DNA of 64,000 nucleotides from Pedobacter insulae (GCF_900113525.1 NZ_FOPP01000012.1:62001-126000), one strand, 5' to 3'; positions 28,076-38,668 are shown, counted from the stretch's first letter. The notes: generated from the sequence alone by a model not told the origin. Made by a program: numbers and translations.

Positions 28076-28873
28076 ATGAAAAACAAAATCGTATGCTTCG
28101 CAATTGCCGCAATTTTTGGCGGGATTACTACATTTACCGCTTGTAAAAAAGACACCGACGATATCGCTTCTGGGACAGCGAACGTGCAAATCAGGATGAC
28201 TGATGCACCTGGAGATTTTGAGGAAATCAATTTAAATGTCAAAGAAATTGTGCTGGTTTCAGGTGGTAAACCCTATGTATTTGCAGCCACTACTGCTCAA
28301 TTCAATATCCTCGATTTTAGGATCGGAACAAACAATCCGGATATTCTTGTAGCCTCTGGCGACATGCCGAGCGGTGAAATCACTGAAATCAGATTAGTAC
28401 TAAATGAAGGCAATACCATCGTAGTGGGGGGCGTTGAATCGGCATTAACAATTCCAAGTGGAAGTTCGTCAGGCATTAAGGTCAAGTTAACCGAAAATCC
28501 TGAATTAGTTGCTGGAGTTGGATATTCCTTGTTACTGGACTTTGACGCTGCAAAATCTATTGTAGCTACAGGCAATGGAAAATACTTATTAAAACCGGTA
28601 GTAAGAGGAATAACCGCGGCTACCACCGGACTCATTTCGGGCACAGTGTTACCCATATTAAGCCACCCAGAAATATTAGTTATTAAAGGAACAGATACAG
28701 TGGGAACTGTAGCAAACACCTTAACTGGCAAATTTACGGTTGGTGGATTAGCTGCCGGAACTTATGCTGTAAAATTTGCGCCAGTAGTTGGCTATAGAGA
28801 TAGTACTATTACCAACGTTACGGTAAGTAGCGGTCAAACTACCGCCTTGGGAACCATTACTTTAAAACAATAA
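28076..28873 (+). CDS. DUF4382 domain-containing lipoprotein
   Basis: This is a 265-residue lipoprotein with lipobox TFTACKK (Cys about 23). The DUF4382 domain (about 32-180) starts with the typical NVQIRMTDAPGDFEEINLNV and contains LLDFDAAKSIV near its end. A C-terminal carboxypeptidase-regulatory-like beta domain (about 185-265, TGKFTVGGLAAGTYAVKF) follows. DUF4382 lipoproteins are common in Bacteroidota and have no settled function. It is transcribed away from the two-component operon and probably shares its operator region. Confidence 0.88.
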   Translation: MKNKIVCFAIAAIFGGITTFTACKKDTDDIASGTANVQIRMTDAPGDFEEINLNVKEIVLVSGGKPYVFAATTAQFNILDFRIGTNNPDILVASGDMPSGEITEIRLVLNEGNTIVVGGVESALTIPSGSSSGIKVKLTENPELVAGVGYSLLLDFDAAKSIVATGNGKYLLKPVVRGITAATTGLISGTVLPILSHPEILVIKGTDTVGTVANTLTGKFTVGGLAAGTYAVKFAPVVGYRDSTITNVTVSSGQTTALGTITLKQ

Positions 28874-28951
28874 ACTAAAGCGAACAGCCGGGCCGTATTA
28901 TTTTTTGGCTCGGCGTTTGCATATAGTTAAACTTACTATAAATATTTCATC

Positions 28952-29488
28952 ATGAAAAAGTTATTTCTTTCCCTAGCATTGGCATTTACTGCCTTTTTAT
29001 CTTCTCCGGCCTCCGCCCAGGTAAGCCTGAATATCAATATTGGATCTCAGCCGCTCTGGGGACCAACGGGATATGATCATGTTGATTATTACTACCTTCC
29101 GGACATTGAAAGTTACTATTATGTACCAACAAGGCAATTCATTTATTTAAATAATGGAGGATGGGTATTCAGTTCCGCACTTCCTGCAAGGTATAACAGC
29201 TATAATTTGTACAATGGCTATAAAGTGGTGATTAACTCACCAAAGCCATACCTAAACTTTAAAACACAAAAAGTTAAATATGCAAAATATAAAGGTAACC
29301 GCGGACAAGCCGTTATTTCAAGGAGCACTAATCCTAAATATTTTGTTATCAAGGGCCATCCTAAACATGGTACTAAAGTTAATAAGGGTCAGGTGACTGT
29401 GAGAAAGCAACATGTTCAAGGAGGAGGATCAAAAGGAAATGGGGGTTCTAAAGGGAACGCTAAGGGAAAGGGTAACGGAAAACATTAA
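28952..29488 (+). CDS. Secreted Tyr/Trp-rich protein with Gly/Lys tail
   Basis: This 178-residue protein has a signal peptide ending PASAQ. A mature domain (about 25-85) is rich in Tyr and Trp (QPLWGPTGYDHVDYYYLPD, SYYYVPTRQFIYLNNGGW), like small Bacteroidota envelope proteins with YYYLPD-type repeats. A basic segment and a low-complexity tail of GGSKGN and GKGN units follow, ending in His. The GKGKGN composition also appears as a loop in the barrel-like protein of the facing operon. The gene lies 78 bases after the DUF4382 gene, probably in the same unit, and ends at a strong terminator. The function is unknown. Confidence 0.75.
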   Translation: MKKLFLSLALAFTAFLSSPASAQVSLNINIGSQPLWGPTGYDHVDYYYLPDIESYYYVPTRQFIYLNNGGWVFSSALPARYNSYNLYNGYKVVINSPKPYLNFKTQKVKYAKYKGNRGQAVISRSTNPKYFVIKGHPKHGTKVNKGQVTVRKQHVQGGGSKGNGGSKGNAKGKGNGKH

Positions 29489-29491
29489 TAT

Positions 29492-29523
29492 AATATAAAG
29501 GCCTCTATCGAGGCCTTTATATT
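29492..29523. terminator. Bidirectional intrinsic terminator
   Basis: A perfect 14-bp stem (AATATAAAGGCCTC with its complement) around the loop TATC lies between two convergent genes that stop at 29488 (plus) and 29525 (minus). The stem has a GC-rich core and T-rich outer arms on both strands, so it can stop transcription in both directions. Confidence 0.85.
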
Positions 29524-29524
29524 G

Positions 29525-30784
29525 CTAACTAAATTCCAAAAACGACTTCTCGATAATGTTTAAGCAATCTTTTATTTGGTCTTCTGTTATGACCAACGGC
29601 GGGGCTAAGCGAATCTTATTACCATGTGTGGGCTTCGCTAATAAGCCATTTTCTTTAAATTTCAAACAAATATCCCATGCTAAATCCGATTCCTCCGAGC
29701 TATCAATCACTATTGCATTGAGCAACCCCTTGCCTCTCACTATCTTAATCAGCTTTATTCTTTTCGCCATATCATCCAGTCCGGCACGGAAGATTTTTCC
29801 CAGCCGCTGCGCATTCTCTGCTAATTTTTCATCAATTACAACCTGCAAGGCTTCCTGAGCCACGGCGCACGCAAGCGGGTTGCCTCCATAGGTTGAACCA
29901 TGTTCGCCCGCTTTAATAGTGAGCATAATCTCATTGCTGGCCAATACGGCAGATACGGGTAATACCCCCCCAGAAATTGCCTTTCCTAAAATCAGCATAT
30001 CCGGTTGGTTGGTTTTATCGTTAGCATTTACCTCATAAGAAGCAAGCATACTTCCTGTTCGTGCAATGCCTGTTTGGATTTCATCAACAATAAGCAAGAC
30101 ATTATAAGCATTGCATAGCGTTTTAATTCGGGATAGGTAATCATTATCTGGCACCACTACTCCTGCTTCGCCCTGAATGGGTTCTACAATAAAACCTGCA
30201 ATATTTTCATCCGTTTTTAAAAGATTTTCAAAAGCTGAAACATCATTATAGGGTACATGCGTTATGCCAGTTACGAAAGGACCAAAATCTTTTGTGGCAC
30301 TCTCATCATCGGACGCGGAGATAACCGAAATGGTTCGGCCGTGAAAGTTTCCGTGGGCAAAAACAATTTTGGCTTGATTAGTAGCAATCCCTTTTACTTG
30401 ATAAGCCCATTTCCTGCACAATTTCATAGCACTTTCTACGGCCTCAACACCCGAATTCATCACCATTGCCTTATCGTAACCAAAAAGTTTACAGATAAAC
30501 TCCTCGAAGTCGCCCAGTTTATTATTATAAAAAGCCCTAGAAGTTAGTGTTAATTTTTCGGCCTGGGTCTTCAATGCATTTATAATGCGTGGATGACAGT
30601 GTCCTTGGTTAACAGCAGAATAAGCTGAAAGAAAATCGTAATACCTCTTTCCCTCTACATCCCAAACAAACACGCCCTCCCCTCTTTCTAACACTACAGG
30701 CAGCGGATGATAATTATGCGCTCCATAATGCTCTTCGTTTGCCATGAACTGTTCACTTTTACTTAACTTCGCGATAGCTTCCAT
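29525..30784 (-). CDS. rocD: Ornithine--oxo-acid transaminase
   Basis: This is a 419-residue PLP-dependent class-III aminotransferase that converts ornithine and 2-oxoglutarate to glutamate semialdehyde and glutamate in arginine/ornithine breakdown. Visible motifs are the [19 protein letters not shown] cofactor segment, the FHGRT loop, VDEIQTG with the Asp that contacts PLP nitrogen, the Schiff-base Lys in [10 protein letters not shown] (near 267) and the [11 protein letters not shown] phosphate-binding loop. Its length and opening fit RocD better than ArgD or GabT. It is divergent from an Lrp/AsnC gene, the regulator type that often controls it, and has a consensus promoter. Confidence 0.93.
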   Translation of the reverse strand: MEAIAKLSKSEQFMANEEHYGAHNYHPLPVVLERGEGVFVWDVEGKRYYDFLSAYSAVNQGHCHPRIINALKTQAEKLTLTSRAFYNNKLGDFEEFICKLFGYDKAMVMNSGVEAVESAMKLCRKWAYQVKGIATNQAKIVFAHGNFHGRTISVISASDDESATKDFGPFVTGITHVPYNDVSAFENLLKTDENIAGFIVEPIQGEAGVVVPDNDYLSRIKTLCNAYNVLLIVDEIQTGIARTGSMLASYEVNANDKTNQPDMLILGKAISGGVLPVSAVLASNEIMLTIKAGEHGSTYGGNPLACAVAQEALQVVIDEKLAENAQRLGKIFRAGLDDMAKRIKLIKIVRGKGLLNAIVIDSSEESDLAWDICLKFKENGLLAKPTHGNKIRLAPPLVITEDQIKDCLNIIEKSFLEFS

Positions 30785-30812
30785 TTTTGAAATATTAAAT
30801 TACCCTATCAAC

Positions 30813-30842
30813 CAAAGATAGATATTTAACTTATTTAATCAA
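30813..30842 (-). promoter_or_regulatory. rocD promoter, full Bacteroidota consensus
   Basis: On the minus strand TTG (30842-30840) is followed after exactly 19 bases by TATCTTTG (30820-30813), a perfect match to TTG-N19-21-TAnnTTTG. The predicted start is about 30806, giving a leader of roughly 22 bases. One copy of the TATTTAACTT repeat lies inside the spacer, which would suit repression by the divergent Lrp-type protein. Confidence 0.75.
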
Positions 30843-30893
30843 AAAAATTAGCATATTTAACTTTTTACTGAATAAATAAATTAAATTTAACTT
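30823..30893. repeat. Three phased TATTTAACTT repeats, candidate Lrp-type binding array
   Basis: TATTTAACTT occurs at 30823-30832 and 30854-30863 and as AATTTAACTT at 30884-30893. The repeat offsets are 31 and 30 bp, close to three helical turns, so all three sit on nearly the same face of the DNA. Lrp/AsnC proteins form multimers that wrap DNA over phased sites. The first repeat lies inside the rocD promoter. The last lies 11 bases before the lrp-like start codon and overlaps a near -7 element (TAAATTTA, 30882-30889). Confidence 0.6.
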
Positions 30894-30904
30894 AAAAATG
30901 GTAA

Positions 30905-31357
30905 ATGGACATAATAGATGATTTTGATATCCAGATTTTAAAGCAACTTGAAAAAGATGGGCGTATGGCCTATTCTGCTATTGCAACAACCTTGGGCATC
31001 TCTAATACAATGGTTCATCAAAGAATTTCGAGATTAACGGAACAAGGTATTTTAACGGGGATTAAACCGGTTTTAGATGAAAAAAAAATAGGTTACGACT
31101 GGGGTGCTTTTACTGGTATCACACTTGAAAAAGACCATGACTCAGACCGGATTATTGAAGAGTTGAAAAAAATCCCAGAAGTTACGGAGTGCTATTATAT
31201 TTCGGGCACCTATACTTTATACCTAAAGATTATCGCGAAGAACCACGAACACATGAGAAAAGTGCTTTACGACAAAATTGACAACATCTCAGGGATCGCA
31301 AAAACGGATTCTATCATGGAATTAGGTTGTGCATTTAAACGAAATATTATCCTGTAA
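30905..31357 (+). CDS. Lrp/AsnC-family transcriptional regulator
   Basis: This 150-residue regulator has an N-terminal winged HTH (DFDIQILKQLEKDGRMAYSA, with recognition segment LGISNTMVHQRISRL) and a C-terminal RAM/AsnC ligand-binding domain (about 65-145, with VTECYYISGTYTLYLKI). The family senses amino acids. Divergent placement from rocD and the phased repeats between the genes suggest that it controls ornithine breakdown and its own synthesis. The start ATG at 30905 sits directly before the typical MDIIDDFD opening. Confidence 0.93.
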   Translation: MDIIDDFDIQILKQLEKDGRMAYSAIATTLGISNTMVHQRISRLTEQGILTGIKPVLDEKKIGYDWGAFTGITLEKDHDSDRIIEELKKIPEVTECYYISGTYTLYLKIIAKNHEHMRKVLYDKIDNISGIAKTDSIMELGCAFKRNIIL

Positions 31358-31413
31358 TAATCAACGATTCTTTGCTTAGATTATCGTTCAACTAATAGTT
31401 ATCTCCCTGCAAT

Positions 31414-31444
31414 TTGCATTTAAAAATAAAATGCAATAGCTTTA
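31414..31444 (+). promoter_or_regulatory. Thiamine-operon promoter overlapped by an 8-bp dyad
   Basis: TTG (31414-31416), a 20-base spacer and TAGCTTTA (31437-31444, 7 of 8 of TAnnTTTG) form a good Bacteroidota promoter that would start transcription at about 31450, where the riboswitch begins. TTGCATTT (31414-31421) and AAATGCAA (31429-31436) form a perfect dyad that exactly fills the space from the -33 element to the -7 element. It may be an operator, or simply AT-rich chance. Confidence 0.6.
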
Positions 31445-31450
31445 CAAAAA

Positions 31451-31525
31451 CTTTAGGGGTGCCTTGCGCTGAGAAATACCCTTTGAACCTGATGCAGTTA
31501 GTACTGCCGAAGGGAAAAGTAGCAG
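31451..31525 (+). ncRNA. TPP (THI-box) riboswitch
   Basis: The conserved thi-box parts are all present in order: AGGGGTGCC, GCTGAGAAATACCC, then GAACCTGATGCAGTTAGTACTGC and CGAAGGGAAAAGT. This RNA binds thiamine pyrophosphate and lowers expression of the genes downstream, here thiS to thiF. A small 5-pair hairpin around 31548-31561 follows without a clear U tract, so control may be at translation of thiS rather than by termination. Confidence 0.96.
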
Positions 31526-31591
31526 CTATCTAATGCTGTCTTTTTCGGTCCGTTCGGACTGTCTCCTATTGTTTTCATGAATTTGATCATT

Positions 31592-31795
31592 ATGGAGATA
31601 AAAATTAACCAACACCCGTACCTACTTGAACAAAGCTGTTCCCTTCAAAAACTGTTTACTTCTGTGCATCCTATAGAAACTAAAGGAATAGCTGTAGCAG
31701 TTAATGAAATCATCATCTTTAAATCCCAATGGGATTCGCATCGCCTGAAACATGGCGACGAGATAATGGTTATCAAAGCCACCCAAGGAGGTTAA
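31592..31795 (+). CDS. thiS: Sulfur carrier protein ThiS
   Basis: This 67-residue ubiquitin-fold sulfur carrier ends in the required Gly-Gly (KATQGG). ThiF adenylates its C-terminus, which is then turned into a thiocarboxylate that donates sulfur to the thiazole ring made by ThiG. The ATG at 31592 (MEIKINQ) is preferred over the one at 31577 because it gives the normal family length. It is the first gene after the riboswitch and 44 bases before thiC. Confidence 0.95.
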   Translation: MEIKINQHPYLLEQSCSLQKLFTSVHPIETKGIAVAVNEIIIFKSQWDSHRLKHGDEIMVIKATQGG

Positions 31796-31839
31796 CAATT
31801 TTTCGAAAACGATTTTTACTTAGCGCTAAAACCTTATAG

Positions 31840-33714
<1,875 letters not shown>

Positions 33715-34314
33715 GTGAAGATTGCGGTAATTACAAGTGCGAATTGCTTTAATGGTGAAGCTAAACTAATTAACCAACTGTTTGAGATGGGGATGGAATT
33801 GCTCCACCTTAGGAAGCCTGGATTGGAAAAGGTAAAGTACGCCGGTTTGTTACAACAAATAAATGCAGAGTACCATAGTCGGATTGCGTTGCATCATTAC
33901 CATGAATTGGCAGGAAACTTTGAAATCAAACGACTACATTACCCAGTTATGCTGCGAAAAGATAAGAGTGCGAATGCATTGCGCAAGCAACATACAGGTA
34001 AAGTACTAAGCACTTCTATTCATAGCCTGGAGGAGATAAACCTGGTGCAAGATTTTGACTATACATTTTTGGGGCCAGTATTCGATAGTTATTCTAAATC
34101 TGACTACCCAGGCATGGGCATAGTTAATTTGCAACTGCCTCAAAAGATAAATTTACAAATATTCGGCCTTGGTGGTATTGCTGCACATAACATCATCAAC
34201 TTAAAATTACTCGGTTTTGATGGCGCCGCGTTATTGGGCTGGTTATGGAACGACCCTACTAAAACGTTAGCTAACTTTAAACAAATCACATGTCTGTTCA
34301 AAGAAAATATGTAG
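33715..34314 (+). CDS. Thiamine-phosphate-synthase-like (ThiE/TenI) protein, divergent
   Basis: This is a 199-residue TIM-barrel protein of the ThiE/TenI fold. ELLHLRKPG, DYTFLGPVFDSYSKSDYPGMG and IFGLGGIAAHNI correspond to the substrate-loop, phosphate-loop and C-terminal strands of ThiE. A true ThiE lies two genes downstream, and this copy has a shortened region between about 70 and 100 where ThiE has [19 protein letters not shown], so the pyrophosphate-binding residues differ. It may be a TenI-like thiazole tautomerase or an accessory ThiE. It starts with GTG directly on the thiC stop and overlaps thiD by 25 bases. Confidence 0.8.
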   Translation: MKIAVITSANCFNGEAKLINQLFEMGMELLHLRKPGLEKVKYAGLLQQINAEYHSRIALHHYHELAGNFEIKRLHYPVMLRKDKSANALRKQHTGKVLSTSIHSLEEINLVQDFDYTFLGPVFDSYSKSDYPGMGIVNLQLPQKINLQIFGLGGIAAHNIINLKLLGFDGAALLGWLWNDPTKTLANFKQITCLFKENM

Positions 34315-35042
34315 CAAGTATAGCGGGTTTTGACCCTACTGCAGGTGCAGGAATACTGGCTGATTTGAAATGCTTTGAGCAGCACCAGGTGTATGGTTTC
34401 GGGATATGTACTGCTTTAACTGTACAAACTGATAATAACTTCATTTCCGTTGAATGGCAAAGTGCCAATCAAATTATTAGCCAATTAGCTCCTTTACTGG
34501 AGAAATTTGAAACTACGGCTATTAAAATCGGGCTGATAAAAGAACTAAGCATACTGGAAGAGGTGGTAGCTTTCATTAAGCTCAATAATAGTGACATAGC
34601 CTTGATCCTGGATCCAATTCTAAGCAGCAGTTCTGGTTTCGGATTTCATAACTGGAATACGACCGAATTAACCAGAATACTTACACAACTAACCCTGATT
34701 ACTCCTAATTACGAAGAAATGAAAAGCATGGGAAATAGAAAATCTGTGGAAAAGGCTGCCTCAGGATGGGCTGCCTATTGTCCGGTATTACTTAAAGGCG
34801 GGCACCATCCCTTGTTACCTGGCAGGGATTTGCTATTTGAAACGCCAGATAAGGTTCATGTGCTTGATCCAATTCCGGAAAATATCTTTCCAAAACACGG
34901 TTCGGGCTGTATACTTTCCGCAGCTATTACCGCAAATATCGCCCATGGATATAGTTTAAATGAAGCCTGCCATCGCGCAAAAAACTATATCACAAACTTT
35001 TTAAACAGTAACACCAGTCTACTGGGATACCATCATCATTAG
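34290..35042 (+). CDS. thiD: Hydroxymethylpyrimidine/phosphomethylpyrimidine kinase
   Basis: This 250-residue ribokinase-fold kinase phosphorylates HMP and HMP phosphate to HMP pyrophosphate. It opens with the typical IAGFDPTAGAGILADLKCFE. LILDPILSSSSGFGF, TLITPNYEEM, VLLKGGHHP and the anion-hole/catalytic-base stretch FPKHGSGCILSAAI follow. It overlaps the previous gene by 25 bases and ends 3 bases before thiE, indicating tight translational coupling. Confidence 0.94.
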   Translation: MSVQRKYVASIAGFDPTAGAGILADLKCFEQHQVYGFGICTALTVQTDNNFISVEWQSANQIISQLAPLLEKFETTAIKIGLIKELSILEEVVAFIKLNNSDIALILDPILSSSSGFGFHNWNTTELTRILTQLTLITPNYEEMKSMGNRKSVEKAASGWAAYCPVLLKGGHHPLLPGRDLLFETPDKVHVLDPIPENIFPKHGSGCILSAAITANIAHGYSLNEACHRAKNYITNFLNSNTSLLGYHHH

Positions 35043-35045
35043 CCA

Positions 35046-35711
35046 ATGAAACAGACCATGATAGAAAAACTTCATTATATCTCTCAAACACCAAAAACAG
35101 GGACGCACATTGATGCCATTAAAGCGGTATTGGCGGCAGGCAGTAAATGGATCCAGCTCAGAATTAAAGACATGGAGCCCCATACAGTCCTAAACTTTGC
35201 CAAACAGGCGACTCATCTGTGCGCAGCTGCGGGTGCTAAACTCATTGTAAATGATTACCCAGAAATTGCCCTTCAGGCGGGTGCCGATGGAGTTCACTTA
35301 GGGCTAAATGACATGCCTATTCGTGAGGCAAGAGCCATAGTGGGACCTCATATGATTATTGGAGGAACAGCCAATACTTTCGAGCACATTATGCAAAGAG
35401 TTGAGGAGGGTGTCGATTATATCGGTCTTGGGCCCTATCGTTTCACCAATACGAAACAGAACCTAAGTCCGATTATTGGACTTGCTGGTTATACCCGTAT
35501 TTTACAGAGCGTTCGGGAAGCTGGCCTACAAATGCCCCTTATTGCCATTGGTGGAATTGTAGCCAGCGACATTCCCGCACTTCTCCGGACTGGCCTATAT
35601 GGTATCGCCGTATCGGGTGCGCTGACCGACCAAAAAAACCCGGTTACTATATTCAGCGATATGCACACAGCTATTAACTTACATTCAAACCATAATCAAA
35701 TTCCATGTTAA
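35046..35711 (+). CDS. thiE: Thiamine phosphate synthase ThiE
   Basis: This 221-residue TIM-barrel enzyme joins HMP pyrophosphate and thiazole phosphate to thiamine phosphate. The substrate-binding [26 protein letters not shown], the phosphate loop [14 protein letters not shown] and [12 protein letters not shown] are all present. It overlaps the start of thiG by seven bases. Confidence 0.95.
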   Translation: MKQTMIEKLHYISQTPKTGTHIDAIKAVLAAGSKWIQLRIKDMEPHTVLNFAKQATHLCAAAGAKLIVNDYPEIALQAGADGVHLGLNDMPIREARAIVGPHMIIGGTANTFEHIMQRVEEGVDYIGLGPYRFTNTKQNLSPIIGLAGYTRILQSVREAGLQMPLIAIGGIVASDIPALLRTGLYGIAVSGALTDQKNPVTIFSDMHTAINLHSNHNQIPC

Positions 35712-36466
35712 CTATCGCAAATCGCTCCTTTCAATCTAGGTTGTTTACCGGAACTGGAAAGTTCAGCTCCCCTAAAGAAATGGAACAGGCATTACTGGCA
35801 TCTGGGACAGAGCTGGTTACTGTTGCCTTAAAACGTGTTGATTTAACCAATGATCAAGACGATATTTTGCAGCACTTAAAACACCCGCAATTTCATCTGT
35901 TACCCAACACTTCAGGCGTACGCAATGCGAAAGAAGCTATATTTGCCGCACAAATGGCAAGGGAAGCCTTAGAAACCGATTGGATTAAATTAGAGATCCA
36001 CCCCGACCCCAAATACCTGATGCCTGACCCGATAGAGACTTTAAAAGCTACAGAAGAGCTCGCCAAATTAGGTTTTGTGGTGCTGCCATACATTCATGCC
36101 GACCCAGTGCTTTGCAAGCGACTGGAAGAGGTTGGAACAGCTGCTGTGATGCCGCTGGGATCGCCTATTGGAAGTAATAAAGGATTGAAAACAATCGATT
36201 TTCTAGAAATCATTATTGACCAGTCTCGTGTACCAGTAGTGATAGATGCAGGGATCGGTTCACCTGCAGCTGCCGCACGTGCAATAGAAATCGGCGCAGA
36301 TGCCGTACTTGTGAACACCGCTATCGCCGTTGCTGGCGATCCAATTAAAATGGCTACTGCTTTTAAACTTGCCGTAGAGGCTGGAAGAATGGCTTTTGAA
36401 GCAAAACTTGCAGCTGTTGGAAATTTTGCGGAAGCTAGTAGTCCGCTGACTACTTTTTTAACTTAA
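35705..36466 (+). CDS. thiG: Thiazole synthase ThiG
   Basis: This 253-residue TIM-barrel thiazole synthase uses DXP, dehydroglycine and ThiS thiocarboxylate. It shows [26 protein letters not shown], the conserved [30 protein letters not shown] with the Schiff-base Lys, [13 protein letters not shown] and [13 protein letters not shown]. The upstream overlap with thiE and the 5-base gap to thiH support one transcript. Confidence 0.97.
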   Translation: MLTIANRSFQSRLFTGTGKFSSPKEMEQALLASGTELVTVALKRVDLTNDQDDILQHLKHPQFHLLPNTSGVRNAKEAIFAAQMAREALETDWIKLEIHPDPKYLMPDPIETLKATEELAKLGFVVLPYIHADPVLCKRLEEVGTAAVMPLGSPIGSNKGLKTIDFLEIIIDQSRVPVVIDAGIGSPAAAARAIEIGADAVLVNTAIAVAGDPIKMATAFKLAVEAGRMAFEAKLAAVGNFAEASSPLTTFLT

Positions 36467-36471
36467 ACTTT

Positions 36472-37608
36472 ATGGTATTAAAGAAGGAAAACACTTTTAC
36501 TGAACTATTTGCAACGCACGATTGGCAAACTGTAAAAAGCAGTATTTACAGTAAAACCAGTCGAGATGTTGAACGTGCTTTATCAGCTAGCAATAGAAGC
36601 TTGGAGGACTTTAAGGCCCTCATCTCACCCGCAGCAGCTCCATACTTGGAGCAGATGGCCAATTTGAGCCAACAGCTAACCCAAAAACGCTTCGGTAAAG
36701 TGATTCAGATGTATGTCCCTTTATATCTTTCTAACGAGTGCAACAATATTTGTACCTACTGCGGCTTTAGTTATGACAATAAGGTACGGCGTAAAACATT
36801 ATCATCTATAGAAATAATGGAAGAAGTAGCCGTGATTAAGAAGATGGGCTATGACCATGTGCTATTGGTAACTGGCGAAGCAAACCAGTCTGTACATATC
36901 GATTATTTTCGTAAAGTTCTAAAGCTTCTCAAACCTCATTTCTCGCAAATCTCGATGGAAGTGCAGCCTTTGGAACTAGCCGAGTATGTTGAATTAAGAA
37001 CCTTGGGACTGAACACTGTTTTAGTGTATCAGGAAACCTATCATCAGGATTACTACAAAAAGCATCATCCAAAAGGGAAGAAGGCAAATTTCCAGTACCG
37101 CTTAACAACACCCGACAGACTGGGAAGGGCTGGCATCCATAAAATGGGTTTAGGTGTGTTGATTGGACTAGAAGATTGGCGAACAGATTCATTTTTTACT
37201 GCCCTACACCTCTCCTATCTTGAAAAACACTACTGGCAAAGTAAATACAGTGTTTCCTTCCCCAGATTACGCCCCTTTAGTGGTGGCCTGGCACCTAAAG
37301 TTACGATGAGCGATCGCGAACTGGTGCAATTAATCTGCGCCTACCGGATTTTTAATGAAGAGGTCGAGCTATCTATCTCTACCCGTGAAACGCAGATTTT
37401 TAGAGATCATATCATCAAGCTCGGTATTACTTCAATGAGCGCAGGTTCCAAAACCAATCCAGGAGGCTATGCCGTAGAACCGCAGTCGCTCGAGCAGTTT
37501 GAAATCTCTGACGAGCGAACTGCGGCAGAAATCGCACAGATGATCACCAATCAAGGCTACGAAGCGGTATGGAAGGATTGGGATGTAAACTTAGCCACAA
37601 CCCATTAA
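36472..37608 (+). CDS. thiH: 2-iminoacetate synthase ThiH (radical SAM)
   Basis: This 378-residue radical-SAM enzyme splits tyrosine to dehydroglycine and p-cresol, giving the glycine-imine unit for ThiG. The cluster motif CNNICTYCGFSY lies at about 90-100. LVTGEANQS, YQETYHQDYYKKHHPKGKK and the C-terminal SAGSKTNPGGY are typical. The operon uses ThiH and has no ThiO glycine oxidase, so thiazole formation here does not need oxygen. That fits the microaerobic genes further along. Confidence 0.97.
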   Translation: MVLKKENTFTELFATHDWQTVKSSIYSKTSRDVERALSASNRSLEDFKALISPAAAPYLEQMANLSQQLTQKRFGKVIQMYVPLYLSNECNNICTYCGFSYDNKVRRKTLSSIEIMEEVAVIKKMGYDHVLLVTGEANQSVHIDYFRKVLKLLKPHFSQISMEVQPLELAEYVELRTLGLNTVLVYQETYHQDYYKKHHPKGKKANFQYRLTTPDRLGRAGIHKMGLGVLIGLEDWRTDSFFTALHLSYLEKHYWQSKYSVSFPRLRPFSGGLAPKVTMSDRELVQLICAYRIFNEEVELSISTRETQIFRDHIIKLGITSMSAGSKTNPGGYAVEPQSLEQFEISDERTAAEIAQMITNQGYEAVWKDWDVNLATTH

Positions 37609-37617
37609 ACACAAATA

Positions 37618-38637
37618 ATGAATAGTTCAGAACTTCGAAGATATGACCGTCAGCTCATACTTGCTGACCTGGGTTTAGAAGGCCAGCAAAAACTAAAGAG
37701 CTCAAATGTGTTGATTGTTGGTGCTGGCGGATTAGGCTCTCCTGCACTTCTTTATCTCGCAGCTGCTGGTGTTGGACGGATTGGGGTAATAGATTATGAT
37801 GTGGTAGAGGAAAGCAATCTTCAACGCCAGGTTTTATTTAACAATCATGATTTAGGAAAAAACAAAGCAGAGGCGGCCGTTGAAAAACTCATGTTACTAA
37901 ACCCTTATTTGGTGTTCGATACTTACCCGTTTAAACTTGAACCAGAGAATGCCTTCAAAATATTTAGCAATTATACGCTAATGCTCGATTGCTCAGACAA
38001 TTTCTCCACCCGCTATTTGGTTAATGATACCTGTGTTGAACTTAAAAAACCCTTTGTATTTGGATCGATACTCAGATTTGAAGGCCAGGTTTCGGTTTTT
38101 AACCTGCAAGGCGGACCAAATTACAGGATGCTTTATCCTGAAGCGCCCTCCGATGAATTAGCCCTCAATTGTAGCGAAGCAGGTGTAATAGGAACTTTAC
38201 CCGGAATAGTGGGCACTTATATGGCTAATGAGTCCATCAAAATACTAGCCGGTTTTGGAGAAACCTTAAGCGGCAAACTGTTAACAATTGATGTATTGCA
38301 CAACCAGACACAGATTTTCAGCTTTGCCACTAGCGACATAAAAAACACTAAACAATACGATAGCTCGATCCCCTTGATCAATCAATCCATACTAAGCGAA
38401 TGGAAGGAGAACGGGGAAGATTTTATGCTGATTGATGTTCGAGAAGCCTATGAATATGACGAACACAACATCGGCGGAACAAATATTCCAGTTCATGAAC
38501 TTCCGGAAAGAATATCCGAAATACTGGCATATAAAAAAGTTGTTTTTGCCTGTACTACCGGAACACGTAGTAAACTAGCCACAGCTATCTTAGCCGAGCA
38601 TCATAAAGAAATTTTAGTGTTTAATATAAATGTTTGA
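37618..38637 (+). CDS. thiF: ThiF/MoeB-family adenylyltransferase with C-terminal rhodanese domain
   Basis: This 339-residue E1-like enzyme adenylates the ThiS C-terminus. The nucleotide-binding loop GAGGLGSPALLYLAAAGVG starts near residue 34. The DYDVVEESNLQRQ and LDCSDNFSTRYLVND segments are canonical. The rhodanese-like domain (about 260-335) begins LIDVREAYEYDEHNIGG and has the active-site loop CTTGTRS (Cys near 315), which can carry the persulfide sulfur. MoeB proteins have the same fusion in some species, but the position at the end of the thi operon favours ThiF. One protein may serve both pathways. Confidence 0.9.
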   Translation: MNSSELRRYDRQLILADLGLEGQQKLKSSNVLIVGAGGLGSPALLYLAAAGVGRIGVIDYDVVEESNLQRQVLFNNHDLGKNKAEAAVEKLMLLNPYLVFDTYPFKLEPENAFKIFSNYTLMLDCSDNFSTRYLVNDTCVELKKPFVFGSILRFEGQVSVFNLQGGPNYRMLYPEAPSDELALNCSEAGVIGTLPGIVGTYMANESIKILAGFGETLSGKLLTIDVLHNQTQIFSFATSDIKNTKQYDSSIPLINQSILSEWKENGEDFMLIDVREAYEYDEHNIGGTNIPVHELPERISEILAYKKVVFACTTGTRSKLATAILAEHHKEILVFNINV

Positions 38638-38660
38638 TAAAATTATATCCAATTTACCCT

Positions 38661-38668
38661 TACATTTG
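38661..38668 (+). promoter_or_regulatory. Candidate -7 element for the gene at 38684
   Basis: TACATTTG matches the consensus TAnnTTTG exactly and lies 15 bases upstream of the ATG at 38684. The nearest TTG (38634-38636) is 24 bases away, a little too far. The site supports a separate transcript and the downstream start. Confidence 0.45.

Noticed and set aside
31363-31388. Terminator hairpin after the lrp-like gene
   Set aside because: AACGAT and ATCGTT can pair, but the loop is long with a bulge and there is no U tract.
37618-38637. MoeB (molybdopterin synthase activation)
   Set aside because: The sequence would allow it, but no molybdenum-cofactor gene is near and the gene ends the thiamine operon.
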